Source of the DNA: Colwellia sp.
GTDB taxonomy: Bacteria > Pseudomonadota > Gammaproteobacteria > Enterobacterales > Alteromonadaceae
DNA length: 64,000 nt
Assembly: GCA_013215465.1 (NCBI GenBank)
Contig: JABSOW010000010.1
Location: 84,930-148,929 of the forward strand
Reading direction: 5' to 3'
This document shows positions 37,353 to 46,948 of the stretch, piece after piece. The notes beneath the pieces were generated by a model. It did no database searches. It worked only from the letters and a program-made list of their open reading frames with translations, and had not been told where the DNA came from. Each line of letters starts with the position of its first letter. Position 1 is the stretch's first letter. The position numbers and the translations under genes are program-made.

Positions 37353-37421
37353 ATCGCCACTGACATAAGTTTTATATCGATACTGACATAAGATTTATAT
37401 CACCACTGACATAAGATTTAT
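37353..37421. repeat. 23-base tandem repeat, three units
   Basis: Units ATC(GCC/GAT/ACC)ACTGACATAAG(T/A)TTTAT-like run head to tail at 37353, 37376 and 37399, with ACTGACATAAG constant. A fourth unit starts (ATCGGC) and breaks off. The surrounding 36911-37769 has no gene apart from the listed items. Iteron or operator array are possibilities. Confidence 0.75.
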
Positions 37422-37769
37422 ATCGGCAAATGGCTACTTATTTCTAACTTATTCAAATCCCTTGCAAAGAACCAAATCATCTAAAAAAACAGTTAATGTA
37501 ATATTTTGCTATATAAGATTTACAAAAGTGAGCATTGAGCCATTAGAGTTATATATCAATAATTGTATTTGATTTACAAAACAATCCTCACCAAATAAGT
37601 AATCCAGGAAATAATCACGAAAAATTCAGCAGAACAATAATATAACTGTAGGTATATTTATTAACAAACACCAATAAATTATATAAAAATCAGTATTATG
37701 AAAGATTTTCCGCCAATGGTAGCATGTAATTGAACTTGCCAATAGAGGCATAAATCAAAAGGAAAAATA

Positions 37770-37823
37770 ATGGCTAATTTATTAGTAAAAGAAAAAAAAG
37801 GTAGAACGTTCCGATTACTCGAT
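37770..37823 (+). pseudogene. 5' end of a short gene cut by IS insertion
   Basis: MANLLVKEKKGRTFRLLD starts at an ATG preceded by AAAGGA and is interrupted after 18 codons by the IS3 element. Joining to the other side of the IS would give only four more codons before a stop. Real gene status is uncertain. Confidence 0.3.
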
Positions 37824-37831
37824 TGAAGTGG

Positions 37832-39021
<1,190 letters not shown>

Positions 39022-39216
39022 TTGTATCACCTAATGTTTGATGAGATGCATAATAACATCTCTAAGTAGGTGGCCAAATTAACTATGCCACTTCAAACAG
39101 AGCCAACTAATAACACCATAGATTTTGTAGCATCCAAAGGTGGGGGGGTGGTTAATAACTTAATATTCACTTCCACAACCCGCTAACGACACCTGCCTCT
39201 AGCTCTTGATCTCATA

Positions 39217-39529
39217 TATACCCATGATACTTCAAGATGCGAGTTTCAGGATGCTTGAGCGATTCATGATCAAGACACATCTTTTTATTAATGGCGCTCC
39301 CTTAAGAAAAGATGTAACGAAGAACATGGTTTGCTCAAACATCCCCGTGGGCTGGTTTAGAAACGCTTTATGCCACGTTATTGATTTCGACAAGGACGCT
39401 ACATGGATGTAGCTTATTAGAGAATGCAGGAGCATATTCTCCTGAACAACCATTCTCTTCAATCAATGCCTTGTCTAAAAACATTTCTAATTCCAGCTGA
39501 ATCCTGCATCTTGAGGTAACATGGGTATA
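39217..39529. mobile_element. MITE-like repeat, intact copy
   Basis: A 313-bp non-coding element whose ends are inverted: TATACCCATGATACTTCAAG at the left, and the reverse complement TATACCCATGTTACCTCAAG at the right, each continuing ATGC. Much of the interior (TGGTTTAGAAACGCTTTATG, CCATTCTCTTCAATCAATGC, TTTCTAATTCCAGCTGAATC) recurs at 46730-46919. Open frames inside are chance products. Confidence 0.75.
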
Positions 39530-39561
39530 CATTATCTCCTTACTTAATTTAGGAGATAAAC

Positions 39562-39668
39562 ATGAGGATTTCGCGTAGCCAAGAACAATGGCAAACCATC
39601 ATTGAAGATCAACAAACCTGTGGTTTAACCATCCTTAATTATTGCCAAAAACAGCAATTATCAATCTC
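39562..39668 (+). pseudogene. IS66-type TnpA fragment
   Basis: MRISRSQEQWQTIIEDQQTC...NYCQKQQLSIS is the N terminus of the IS66-family accessory protein TnpA. After about 36 codons the homology stops and the frame runs into the end of the helicase gene. A ribosome-binding site (TAGGAGATAAAC) is retained. TnpB and TnpC are absent, so this is a scrap of an IS66 element. Confidence 0.7.
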
Positions 39669-39716
39669 TGTGACTTACCTAAGCCTATTATTACGTGAGC
39701 TAATTTATGCCTATCC

Positions 39717-40925
39717 TTATTTGTTTTTTGTTCTTGTTCTATTTGTTTTTTTAACCTTTTTCTTGACTTGTTTAGGCGCTTTTGAAAACTCTTTATGGAA
39801 AGGCTGTTCGGTAACCACAGGAATAACTTGCCCTATGCTATTTTCAATATTAGTTAATTGCCTTATATCATTTTCTACCGCAAATGAAATGGCCATGCCA
39901 CTTTTCCCGGCACGAGCAGTTCGCCCAATACGGTGTATGTAGTTTCTTGGATCTTCAGGCAGGTTATAGTTAATGACTAAACTAATATTATCAACATCAA
40001 TGCCACGAGCAGCAACATCAGTTGCCACTAATACTCTTAGATTCGAATCTTTAAAGTTTTGTAACGCTTCTTCCCTAACGGCTTGTGTTTTACCACTGTG
40101 AAGGCTAGCGGCAGTTATTGATGCTTTTTCTAGTGCTTTAACAATGATGTCGGCGCCATACTTTGTTTTACAAAAGATGAGCACTTTGTCATAGTCGGAA
40201 TTTGTTAGGATATTAAATAGCAAAGGTACTTTATTCGATTTATCAAGATGGTATACACTTTGATTAACCAAGTCGATAGTAACGGTTTCAGCAGTAATTT
40301 GAATTTTTGTTGGATCCGTTAATATTGCTGTCGCTAGTATCTCTATTTCAGCAGGCATAGTAGCTGAAAACAATAGTGTTTGTCGGTTCTTTGGCAGTTT
40401 AGATATGATAGTTTGAACATCCTTAAAGAACCCCATATCAAGCATTGTATCTGCTTCATCTAACACAAATACTTCTAACGCCTTAAAATTTATATCGCCC
40501 GTTTCAATTAAATCTAATAACCTTCCAGGGGTGGCCACTAAAACATCAAGTCCAAGTGCGATAGAGTCAACTTGATCTTGTCTTCCTACACCACCATAAA
40601 CAACCTTAGTTTTAAGCCCTAAACCATCAGAGTAGTCATCAATGTTTTGCATTATTTGCGAGGCAAGCTCTCTCGTAGGCGTTAGTATAAGCGAACGCGT
40701 GCTCTTCGCTTTGATATCTATTTTATTTCGTCCAAAATTATTGATAATAGGCAATGAAAAGGCTGCAGTTTTTCCTGTTCCCGTTTGCGCTATACCAAGA
40801 AGATCTTTGCCATTAATAAGCGCGGGGATACATTCTTTTTGGATCGGTGTGGGCTGTTTATAGCCTTTAAGACTCACGCGGTCAATAATTGACTCTAAAA
40901 GTGAAAATGCTTTAAATTCTGACAT
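39717..40925 (-). CDS. DEAD-box RNA helicase, RhlE-like
   Basis: A 402-aa ATP-dependent RNA helicase. Q motif GYKQPTPIQ, motif I AQTGTGKT, Ia PTRELASQI, Ib TPGR, motif II DEAD, motif III SAT and motif VI HRIGRTARAG are all intact. A short basic tail (KQVKKKVKKTNRTRTKNK) ends the protein, as in RhlE/DbpA relatives that act on ribosomal or cold-stabilised RNA. I start at MSEFK (40925), with GAGA ahead; the upstream TTG adds 8 codons without support. An IS66 scrap and a MITE abut its 3' end. Confidence 0.93.
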   Translation of the reverse strand: MSEFKAFSLLESIIDRVSLKGYKQPTPIQKECIPALINGKDLLGIAQTGTGKTAAFSLPIINNFGRNKIDIKAKSTRSLILTPTRELASQIMQNIDDYSDGLGLKTKVVYGGVGRQDQVDSIALGLDVLVATPGRLLDLIETGDINFKALEVFVLDEADTMLDMGFFKDVQTIISKLPKNRQTLLFSATMPAEIEILATAILTDPTKIQITAETVTIDLVNQSVYHLDKSNKVPLLFNILTNSDYDKVLIFCKTKYGADIIVKALEKASITAASLHSGKTQAVREEALQNFKDSNLRVLVATDVAARGIDVDNISLVINYNLPEDPRNYIHRIGRTARAGKSGMAISFAVENDIRQLTNIENSIGQVIPVVTEQPFHKEFSKAPKQVKKKVKKTNRTRTKNK

Positions 40926-41126
40926 ACTATCTCGGTATTCTTTAATCAATAGCCTATTATTCTAACAGAATGCTTTAACATATTTAAGACGTATTCAAGG
41001 TGACTATTTCTGACATGGGGTGATGACGAATTTCCACAAAATAGTTCACAAAAAAATAGTTCAGTAATCAAGTGTTCTGACCCCTTGATTTTACTAATGT
41101 AAATGATTCAGGTGATTTTTAGTGCG

Positions 41127-41264
41127 CGGATTATAAGGAAACTGGCGGGGATGTCTTTAGTGTTTGGACTGGCTAAAGAAGTTGAAATTATGAACAGCTT
41201 AAAATATTAGATAACTTAGGTTGTGATGCAGTACAAGGATATTATATTGATAAATATTTGCTAA
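41127..41264 (+). pseudogene. EAL-domain C-terminal relic
   Basis: [20 protein letters not shown] in one frame, and after a shift [22 protein letters not shown] in the next, together match the end of a c-di-GMP phosphodiesterase EAL domain (the 'VAEGVET..QL..L...GCD..QGY' region). Frameshifts and lack of the catalytic part make it a relic. It runs in frame into the sequence before the chemoreceptor, so that gene should not be started here. The rest of 40950-41398 shows nothing else. Confidence 0.75.
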
Positions 41265-41398
41265 AAGAATGTTTTACTCGAAATAAAACACTAAAAAACC
41301 TTAACAATCAACGTGTTAGGATTTTATGGCTATACAGGCTTCACTTAATTACTTATACTTGGCAACAGTTTAATCTTTTCTATTTTAGGTTCTTAAAT

Positions 41399-43258
41399 AT
41401 GCTCATCAAACACAAATTAATTGCTAATACCGCAATTCTAACATTTTCTATGATAATGATGTTGGCGTTATTAACTTACGCTATCTCATCGTTGCAAAAT
41501 GATATAGCTATAGCGGGTTATATTGGTAAAGTGGAAAGTTCAGTGCTGCAATTAAGACGTAATGAAAAGGATTTTATTGCTCGCAAAGATCTCAAGTATT
41601 TTGAAAAATTCAATCAAAATATGCAGGGATTACATCAACAAGTTTTAGTATTAAAAAAGGCTTTTGCTATTTCAGGACTAAATTCAACTGAATTTGCTAA
41701 TATGCAGTCTATTTTAACTGAGTATAATCAGCATTTTAAAGAATTTGTTGCTATGCAGCAGCGCATAGGTTTACATTCGAAAGATGCTTTATATGGTGAG
41801 TTAAGAAGTGCTGTGCATGATGTTGAAGAGCTAATAGGTGATGAAAACTTTCAACTACTCAGTGACATGTTACAGCTTAGACGTAATGAAAAAGATTTTA
41901 TGTTGCGTCTTGATGATAAATATGTCGAACGTTTACAAAAAAATGTTAGTAAACTTATAACCGATGTTGCTAGCAGTAATTTTTCAACAGATAAAAAACA
42001 ACAGGTAAGTAATTTATTAACAAACTATGAAAATACTTTTATTAGCTTAGTTAAAGCTCAAAAAAAATTAGGCTACCACGCAAAAGATGGTTTGTTAGGC
42101 GTTATGCGTAATACCGTTCATCAAGTCGATGATATATTGATGAAATTGGTAAAAAGCAGCCAACAAGCGGTAGCCGATGATAGTCAATTTATCCATACTT
42201 TAGCCTATAGCTTGTTTTTTAGTGTTTTGATAGTAGGTTTGTTTTTTGCTTGGATAATTAGCAAGAGTATATTAACCCCCATTACTGAATTGAAAAGTGT
42301 GATGGAATATATTGCTAAAACAAATGATTTAACTAAGGAAGTTAAAGTAACAGGTGGTGACGAATTATCTGATATGGCCAAGGTGTTTCGCCAGATGTTG
42401 AGCAGTTTTCGTCATTTAATTATTGAAGTTAATAATTCGGTAGCAACCTTAAACTCGGCGACAGGTAGTTTGGCTGAAAATATTTATAATGCCAATGAGG
42501 GAGTTGAAAGCCAAATGCAGCAAACGGATCTTGTCGCCACAGCGGTTACTGAAATGGTGGCTACGGTTACTGAAATTGCTAATAATACCAGCGAAGCAGC
42601 CGATAAAGCCGAAGCAACTAACACAAATGCTAATAAGGGTAAGCGCGGGGTTGAGCAAACTATCAGCCAAATATCGAATTTATCAGAAAAATTATTAGCA
42701 TCTGAAAATGTGGTTAAAGAATTAGAAAAAGAAAGTATCACTATTGCCTCCGTGCTTGGTGTTATACGTGGTATAGCAGACCAAACTAACTTATTGGCAT
42801 TGAATGCCGCTATTGAAGCAGCACGTGCTGGAGAGCAAGGTCGAGGCTTTGCAGTTGTTGCTGATGAGGTTCGGACCTTGGCTAGTAGAACACAAGAGTC
42901 AACCCAAGAAATTGAGACCATTATTGATTTATTGCAAACACGCACACAAGAAATCGTTAAATTAATGGCAACTTGTCGAGATCAAGGTCAAGAGAGTGTC
43001 GAACAAGCGAGTTCAGCTGGTGCGATGTTAGAGGAAATCACGCAAGATGTTGCTTTAATAATGGATATGAATGGTGCCATTGCTCTCGCGATTCAAGAAC
43101 AAAGCACAGTAGCATCAGAATTGAATCAGCATGTAGTAATGATCAGAGATGTGACTGAACAATCAGCCGCAGCCGCTAAGCAAAATGAACAGATGAGTGA
43201 GGAGTTAACACAACAAGCACAAGTATTACATAACGAAGTAAGTCGATTTACGGTATAA
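41399..43258 (+). CDS. Methyl-accepting chemotaxis protein with HBM-type sensor
   Basis: A 619-aa chemoreceptor. One membrane helix lies at about 10-32 and a second near 265-290 ([17 protein letters not shown]). Between them the periplasmic sensor holds two similar helical-bundle halves, each with an [10 protein letters not shown] motif, characteristic of the HBM (helical bimodular) domain, which binds small organic acids or amines in known cases. A HAMP region and the conserved signalling hairpin ([20 protein letters not shown]...[15 protein letters not shown]) follow. No C-terminal CheR pentapeptide is present. I place the start at the ATG before [10 protein letters not shown], since sequence further upstream is the EAL relic. 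Confidence 0.9.
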   Translation: MLIKHKLIANTAILTFSMIMMLALLTYAISSLQNDIAIAGYIGKVESSVLQLRRNEKDFIARKDLKYFEKFNQNMQGLHQQVLVLKKAFAISGLNSTEFANMQSILTEYNQHFKEFVAMQQRIGLHSKDALYGELRSAVHDVEELIGDENFQLLSDMLQLRRNEKDFMLRLDDKYVERLQKNVSKLITDVASSNFSTDKKQQVSNLLTNYENTFISLVKAQKKLGYHAKDGLLGVMRNTVHQVDDILMKLVKSSQQAVADDSQFIHTLAYSLFFSVLIVGLFFAWIISKSILTPITELKSVMEYIAKTNDLTKEVKVTGGDELSDMAKVFRQMLSSFRHLIIEVNNSVATLNSATGSLAENIYNANEGVESQMQQTDLVATAVTEMVATVTEIANNTSEAADKAEATNTNANKGKRGVEQTISQISNLSEKLLASENVVKELEKESITIASVLGVIRGIADQTNLLALNAAIEAARAGEQGRGFAVVADEVRTLASRTQESTQEIETIIDLLQTRTQEIVKLMATCRDQGQESVEQASSAGAMLEEITQDVALIMDMNGAIALAIQEQSTVASELNQHVVMIRDVTEQSAAAAKQNEQMSEELTQQAQVLHNEVSRFTV

Positions 43259-43359
43259 AGTCTTTGTCTTACTATTTGGATTGATTAACTTGAGATCTGC
43301 TTAAGCACCGAGTTTTTCTACATAGCTATCAATCCAAATTCACTCGGTGATAGTCTATA

Positions 43360-43391
43360 CGTGGCTTCTGTTTTTTAAACAATAAGCCACG
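43360..43391. terminator. Stem-loop after chemoreceptor
   Basis: CGTGGCTT and AAGCCACG form an 8-bp stem with a T-rich 16-base loop about 100 bases after the chemoreceptor stop, in a convergent gap. Likely a weak terminator for one or both flanking genes. Confidence 0.4.
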
Positions 43392-43490
43392 ACCCCTGAA
43401 ATCACCTTCAGCATGAATCCTGTCTCGCTACGATGTCGACCACAGAAAATAAAGGGACACCCCTAAATTTGATCTTCTAAACGTTCCTCA

Positions 43491-43946
43491 CTAATTATTA
43501 ATGCCTTCTCTATCGATAACAGACATGATAGTTCCGGTCATTGTCGCTATTAGCTTTTTCTGTTCTCCCGTGAATGCAAACAACTCGCCTTCAGCTACGG
43601 TTATTGTTCTTCCTGATTTTTTTACTGTACCTATTGCTATAAATTTATCTCCTTTTGCAGGGGATAATAAATTTACTTTAAATTCAATAGTTAATACCTC
43701 TGAGTCTTTTGCCATTAATGAAAAGGCTGCATAACCACAAGCACTATCTAATACTGTTGAAACGATGCCCGCATGAATAAAACCATGTTGCTGAGTTAAA
43801 CTTGGCAAATGTATGAACTCAAGTTCAACTTGACCCGGTTTTACAGAGATAATTGAAGCATTCACAGTTTTCATAACTTCTTGACGGTTAAAGCTGTCTC
43901 TAACTTTACTTTCAAAAGCATTATCTCTTGGTATAAATTTGTCCAT
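43491..43946 (-). CDS. PaaI-like hotdog thioesterase
   Basis: A 151-aa single hotdog-domain protein. The segment QQHGFIHAGIVSTVLDSACGYAAF matches the active-site helix of the PaaI/YbgC-type acyl-CoA thioesterases (HGG.. variant HAG, with Asp in the helix). Strands LTIEFKVNLLSPAKGDKFIAIG and AEGELFAF follow as expected. The substrate is unknown; relatives hydrolyse phenylacetyl- or other acyl-CoA in the cytoplasm. AAGGTG 6 bases ahead supports the ATG at 43946. Monocistronic. Confidence 0.85.
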   Translation of the reverse strand: MDKFIPRDNAFESKVRDSFNRQEVMKTVNASIISVKPGQVELEFIHLPSLTQQHGFIHAGIVSTVLDSACGYAAFSLMAKDSEVLTIEFKVNLLSPAKGDKFIAIGTVKKSGRTITVAEGELFAFTGEQKKLIATMTGTIMSVIDREGINN

Positions 43947-44125
43947 GGAATTCACCTTAAATAGTTTTAATTATTAAAATAGATATAATTATCAGTGAAA
44001 TACAACTATATTACTTTCTGATAACATACTTAATCGCCTTAAATTCAAACATTAAATTTTATTAAAAAATAATGATACTCTTTGGATCCTTTAATTAACT
44101 TTTTTCGATAAAATTAACCGTGTGA

Positions 44126-45103
44126 TTAACTTAACCGTTTTAGCGCTTGCTGATAGCCACTAGCTAATTGATCAATCAACTGCGCGATAGTTAATTGTTC
44201 GGTGATCGCACTAATACCATGGCCAGCAGACCAAATGTCCTTCCAAGGTTTTGCGGTTACTTCACCCTCTTTGACATGATCATCTAGACTGGTTTCGGTA
44301 CCAATATCAAAAACATCGGGCTTGGGTAAATTATTAAGATCATACCCTGCGTTTTCGACACTTTGTTTAAGGAAGCTTGCCGGAACACCTGAGATAGCAT
44401 CGGTGTAGACGATATCGGCGGCGGAGCTGTCGATAATCATCTGCTTGTAATCAGGATTAACCGGGCATTCGCTGGTGGCTAAAAAACGCGTCCCCATCGA
44501 GACCAAGTCAGCGCCTAAACAGCGCACTGCGGCAATTTCTTCACCGGTAGAAATACCGCCAGCCAAAATAATCGTTTTATCAAAGAAGCTACGTAGTTCT
44601 TGCACTAGTGCAAACGGATGCATAGTACCAGCATGCCCGCCAGCGCCAGCGCAAACACCAATTAATCCATCTACGCCAGCTTGCATGGCTTTTTTACCAT
44701 GCTTGGCATTGGTCACATCATGAAATACTACGCCACCGTATGAGTGTACCGCGTCAACCACCGACGCGACCGCACCTAAGGAGGTAATTAACAATGGCAC
44801 CTGATGTTTCACTAAAATAGCTAAATCAGCTTCAACCCGTGGGTTAGTTTTGTGAATAATAATATTCACTCCAAAAGGAGCAGGTTGTTTACCGCTGCTT
44901 GCTTCAAAATCGCTCAAAGCCTGCTTAATTTCAACAACCCATTGTTCAAAACCTTCGGTAGTGCGCTGATTCGCTGCAGGAAAAGTACCGATAATACCTG
45001 CCTTACAGTTTTCTATGACCATTTGCGGGTTAGAGGCCAAAAACATTGGTGCAGAAATAACAGGCAATGATAATCGCCCGATAAATTGTGGTGGTAATGC
45101 CAT
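44126..45103 (-). CDS. Nitronate monooxygenase-family FMN enzyme
   Basis: A 325-aa TIM-barrel flavoprotein of the NMO/2-nitropropane dioxygenase family. It opens LSLPVISAPMFLASNP, and has the FMN phosphate segments VDGLIGVCAGAGGHAGTMHP (about 145-164, with the catalytic His) and ILAGGISTGEEIAAVRCLGADLVSMGTRF (about 190-220). It oxidises nitronates such as propionate-3-nitronate with FMN and oxygen, or acts as an NADH:quinone reductase in some relatives. AAGGA upstream suits the second ATG (45103). It is divergent from a GlxA-type regulator 94 bases away, which may control it. Confidence 0.88.
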   Translation of the reverse strand: MALPPQFIGRLSLPVISAPMFLASNPQMVIENCKAGIIGTFPAANQRTTEGFEQWVVEIKQALSDFEASSGKQPAPFGVNIIIHKTNPRVEADLAILVKHQVPLLITSLGAVASVVDAVHSYGGVVFHDVTNAKHGKKAMQAGVDGLIGVCAGAGGHAGTMHPFALVQELRSFFDKTIILAGGISTGEEIAAVRCLGADLVSMGTRFLATSECPVNPDYKQMIIDSSAADIVYTDAISGVPASFLKQSVENAGYDLNNLPKPDVFDIGTETSLDDHVKEGEVTAKPWKDIWSAGHGISAITEQLTIAQLIDQLASGYQQALKRLS

Positions 45104-45196
45104 CATTAATTCCTTTGATAAGTGCCGTGCTATTTTTCGATATCACCATTGTAGAGAACTGCGTAACAAGATAATATTGGCTAAAATGACAATTTA

Positions 45197-46213
45197 ATGG
45201 GGATAACAGACATAATGACAACATCAGTGGTAAATTGTGCCGTGGTAGCGCTAGATGGCTGTTATGGTTCCAGCCTTCATGGCTTAGTCGACGTGTTTGT
45301 AGTGGCCAATGCCCATTTAAAAAAGGAGCTTGGCCATAAGCATAAATTGTTTCAGTGGCAGTTTTTTACCAGCGGACAACAAACAATTGAAACGAGTAAT
45401 GGCTTGCCGATGACACATACACTAGCAGAAAAGAGCGAACAGCATTTTGATGTGATTTACATACCAGGGTTTTGGTATCAAAACGCGATACACTTTAATC
45501 AAAAACTGAATAGTCTCAGCCCATTATATCAATGGCTAATAAAGCAACATGCTCAAGGTGCGATCATCTGCGCCAATTGCACCGCTACTTTTTTGTTAGC
45601 CCAAACAGGACTATTAAATAACAAAGCAAGCACCACAGTATGGTGGATTGAACACTTATTTAAGCAGCGTTATCCAAGCATAGATCTTAAGATGCGCGAA
45701 CTCATTGTTGAACAAAACAACCTAATTAGCGCCAGCGCAGCGACCTCTCATTTTCAACTTGGTTTGCACTTAATCACCAAATTCGTGCCGAAAACGATCA
45801 TGCAACAAGTCGCCAAAACCATGCTTATTGATACACGAAAAACGAATATGTCGATGGAGTTAATGCTCAACCTAGTGACAGAGCATGATGATCCTATGGT
45901 ACAACAGGCACAAAACTGGATTAATAAGAACCTCTCTAACCCCTTTAGCATCACAACCCTAGCGAGTGAGTTGGCGGTTAGTGAGCGTACCTTAACTCGG
46001 CATTTTAAAGACGCACTGGCGATCTCACCAATTAAATTTGTGCAACTTCAGCGGATCAACACGGCTAAATACCTGCTTGAAACTAGTGACCTAAGCCTAG
46101 ATGAGATTATCGATAATATTGGTTACAAAGACAAAAGTACCTTTTCAACGCTATTCAATGCCCAAACGGGCATACCGCCGATGAGTTACCGACGCCAATT
46201 TAGACAGCAATAA
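45197..46213 (+). CDS. GlxA-type AraC-family transcriptional regulator
   Basis: A 338-aa regulator. Residues about 12-190 form a DJ-1/PfpI-like domain (VIYIPGFW, then the elbow GAIICANCTATFLLAQTGLL with Cys), and the last 100 residues are the AraC double helix-turn-helix (ITTLASELAVSERTLTRHFK and LDEIIDNIGYKDKSTFSTLF). The start could also be the ATG at 45215; neither has a strong ribosome-binding site. Divergent orientation to the nitronate monooxygenase gene suggests it controls that gene and itself from the shared 94-base gap. Confidence 0.9.
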   Translation: MGITDIMTTSVVNCAVVALDGCYGSSLHGLVDVFVVANAHLKKELGHKHKLFQWQFFTSGQQTIETSNGLPMTHTLAEKSEQHFDVIYIPGFWYQNAIHFNQKLNSLSPLYQWLIKQHAQGAIICANCTATFLLAQTGLLNNKASTTVWWIEHLFKQRYPSIDLKMRELIVEQNNLISASAATSHFQLGLHLITKFVPKTIMQQVAKTMLIDTRKTNMSMELMLNLVTEHDDPMVQQAQNWINKNLSNPFSITTLASELAVSERTLTRHFKDALAISPIKFVQLQRINTAKYLLETSDLSLDEIIDNIGYKDKSTFSTLFNAQTGIPPMSYRRQFRQQ

Positions 46214-46433
46214 GCAGACCGTTTTAGCGAGTTCGATAAAATGTCTAAACCTAAATTACTTGCTCCTCCTGTAATAAAGACTCTTTATATTTTTTACTTC
46301 TAATCACCACTTCCCCATGACATGCTGGTGTGTTTTTAACGCCACCGACATGAAAATATATATCTATTTTAATTTTCATATATCAGGATTTTTGAAAGAT
46401 TAAGAAAATAAACTTATTCCAGATAATTCGTAG

Positions 46434-46589
46434 TTAGTTGTCGAGAACCTTGACCGTTTATCCCGTGAAACTATTTTAAGTGTACTACGACTGTTTATGA
46501 AGCGGCTAGAGCTAGGCATAACGGTTATTACAGGTATGGATAAAAAATTTACGACAAGTAGTCTCCTCACAGAATGTGTAATTTTCTGA
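46434..46589 (+). pseudogene. Serine recombinase relic
   Basis: Fifty-one codons reading LVVENLDRLSRETILSVLRL...LELGITVITGMDKKFTTSSL match the resolvase catalytic-domain segment 'vE.lDRLSR......l..l...Gi.v.t..D' of (large) serine recombinases. The catalytic Ser region and the rest are missing, a TAG lies directly upstream and a TGA ends the frame. It is the only relic I see in 46214-46730. Confidence 0.75.
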
Positions 46590-46729
46590 TATTCTTTGAA
46601 TGACACCTTAAATAATTCAAAATTGTGCTTGAATTGATGGAGATGAACGTCTGTATTTGTTGATATAGTAGACATTTATGCCATATCAGGTTAATAATAT
46701 GATTATGATATATTTGCTGACTGCGCATC

Positions 46730-46919
46730 GAATGCTCTGCCGTAAATGCAATGTAACGCAGAGTATGGTTTACTCAGCCTTCCCCAAGGGCTGGTTTAGA
46801 AACGCTTTATGCTTCGTTATTGATTTTGAGAAGGGAGAACCATTCTCTTCAATCAATGCCTTGCCTAAAGTTGTTTCTAATTCCAGCTGAATCATGCATC
46901 TTCAAGTGGAATGGGTATA
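46730..46919. mobile_element. MITE-like repeat, truncated copy
   Basis: Shares TGGTTTAGAAACGCTTTATG, CCATTCTCTTCAATCAATGC and TTTCTAATTCCAGCTGAATC with 39217-39529 and ends in the same TIR (GCATCTTCAAGTGGAATGGG plus TATA). The middle part and the left TIR are lost. It ends 29 bases before the diguanylate cyclase start, so it may supply promoter sequence. Confidence 0.75.
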
Positions 46920-46948
46920 GACCCCTTACTAAGAGTAAAAGGTTTAAA

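Noticed and set aside
37353..37421. CRISPR array
   Set aside because: The 23-base units are directly adjacent with no unique spacers and there are no cas genes.
39206..39462. Small proteins in the repeat at 39.2-39.5 kb
   Set aside because: Frames on both strands lie inside the MITE-like element and recur partly in its second copy; they lack ribosome-binding sites.
42449..42945. Minus-strand genes within the chemoreceptor
   Set aside because: They are shadows opposite the highly conserved signalling domain of an intact gene.
46400..46675. A 91-aa minus-strand gene
   Set aside because: It is antisense to the serine recombinase relic, which has the recognisable protein pattern.
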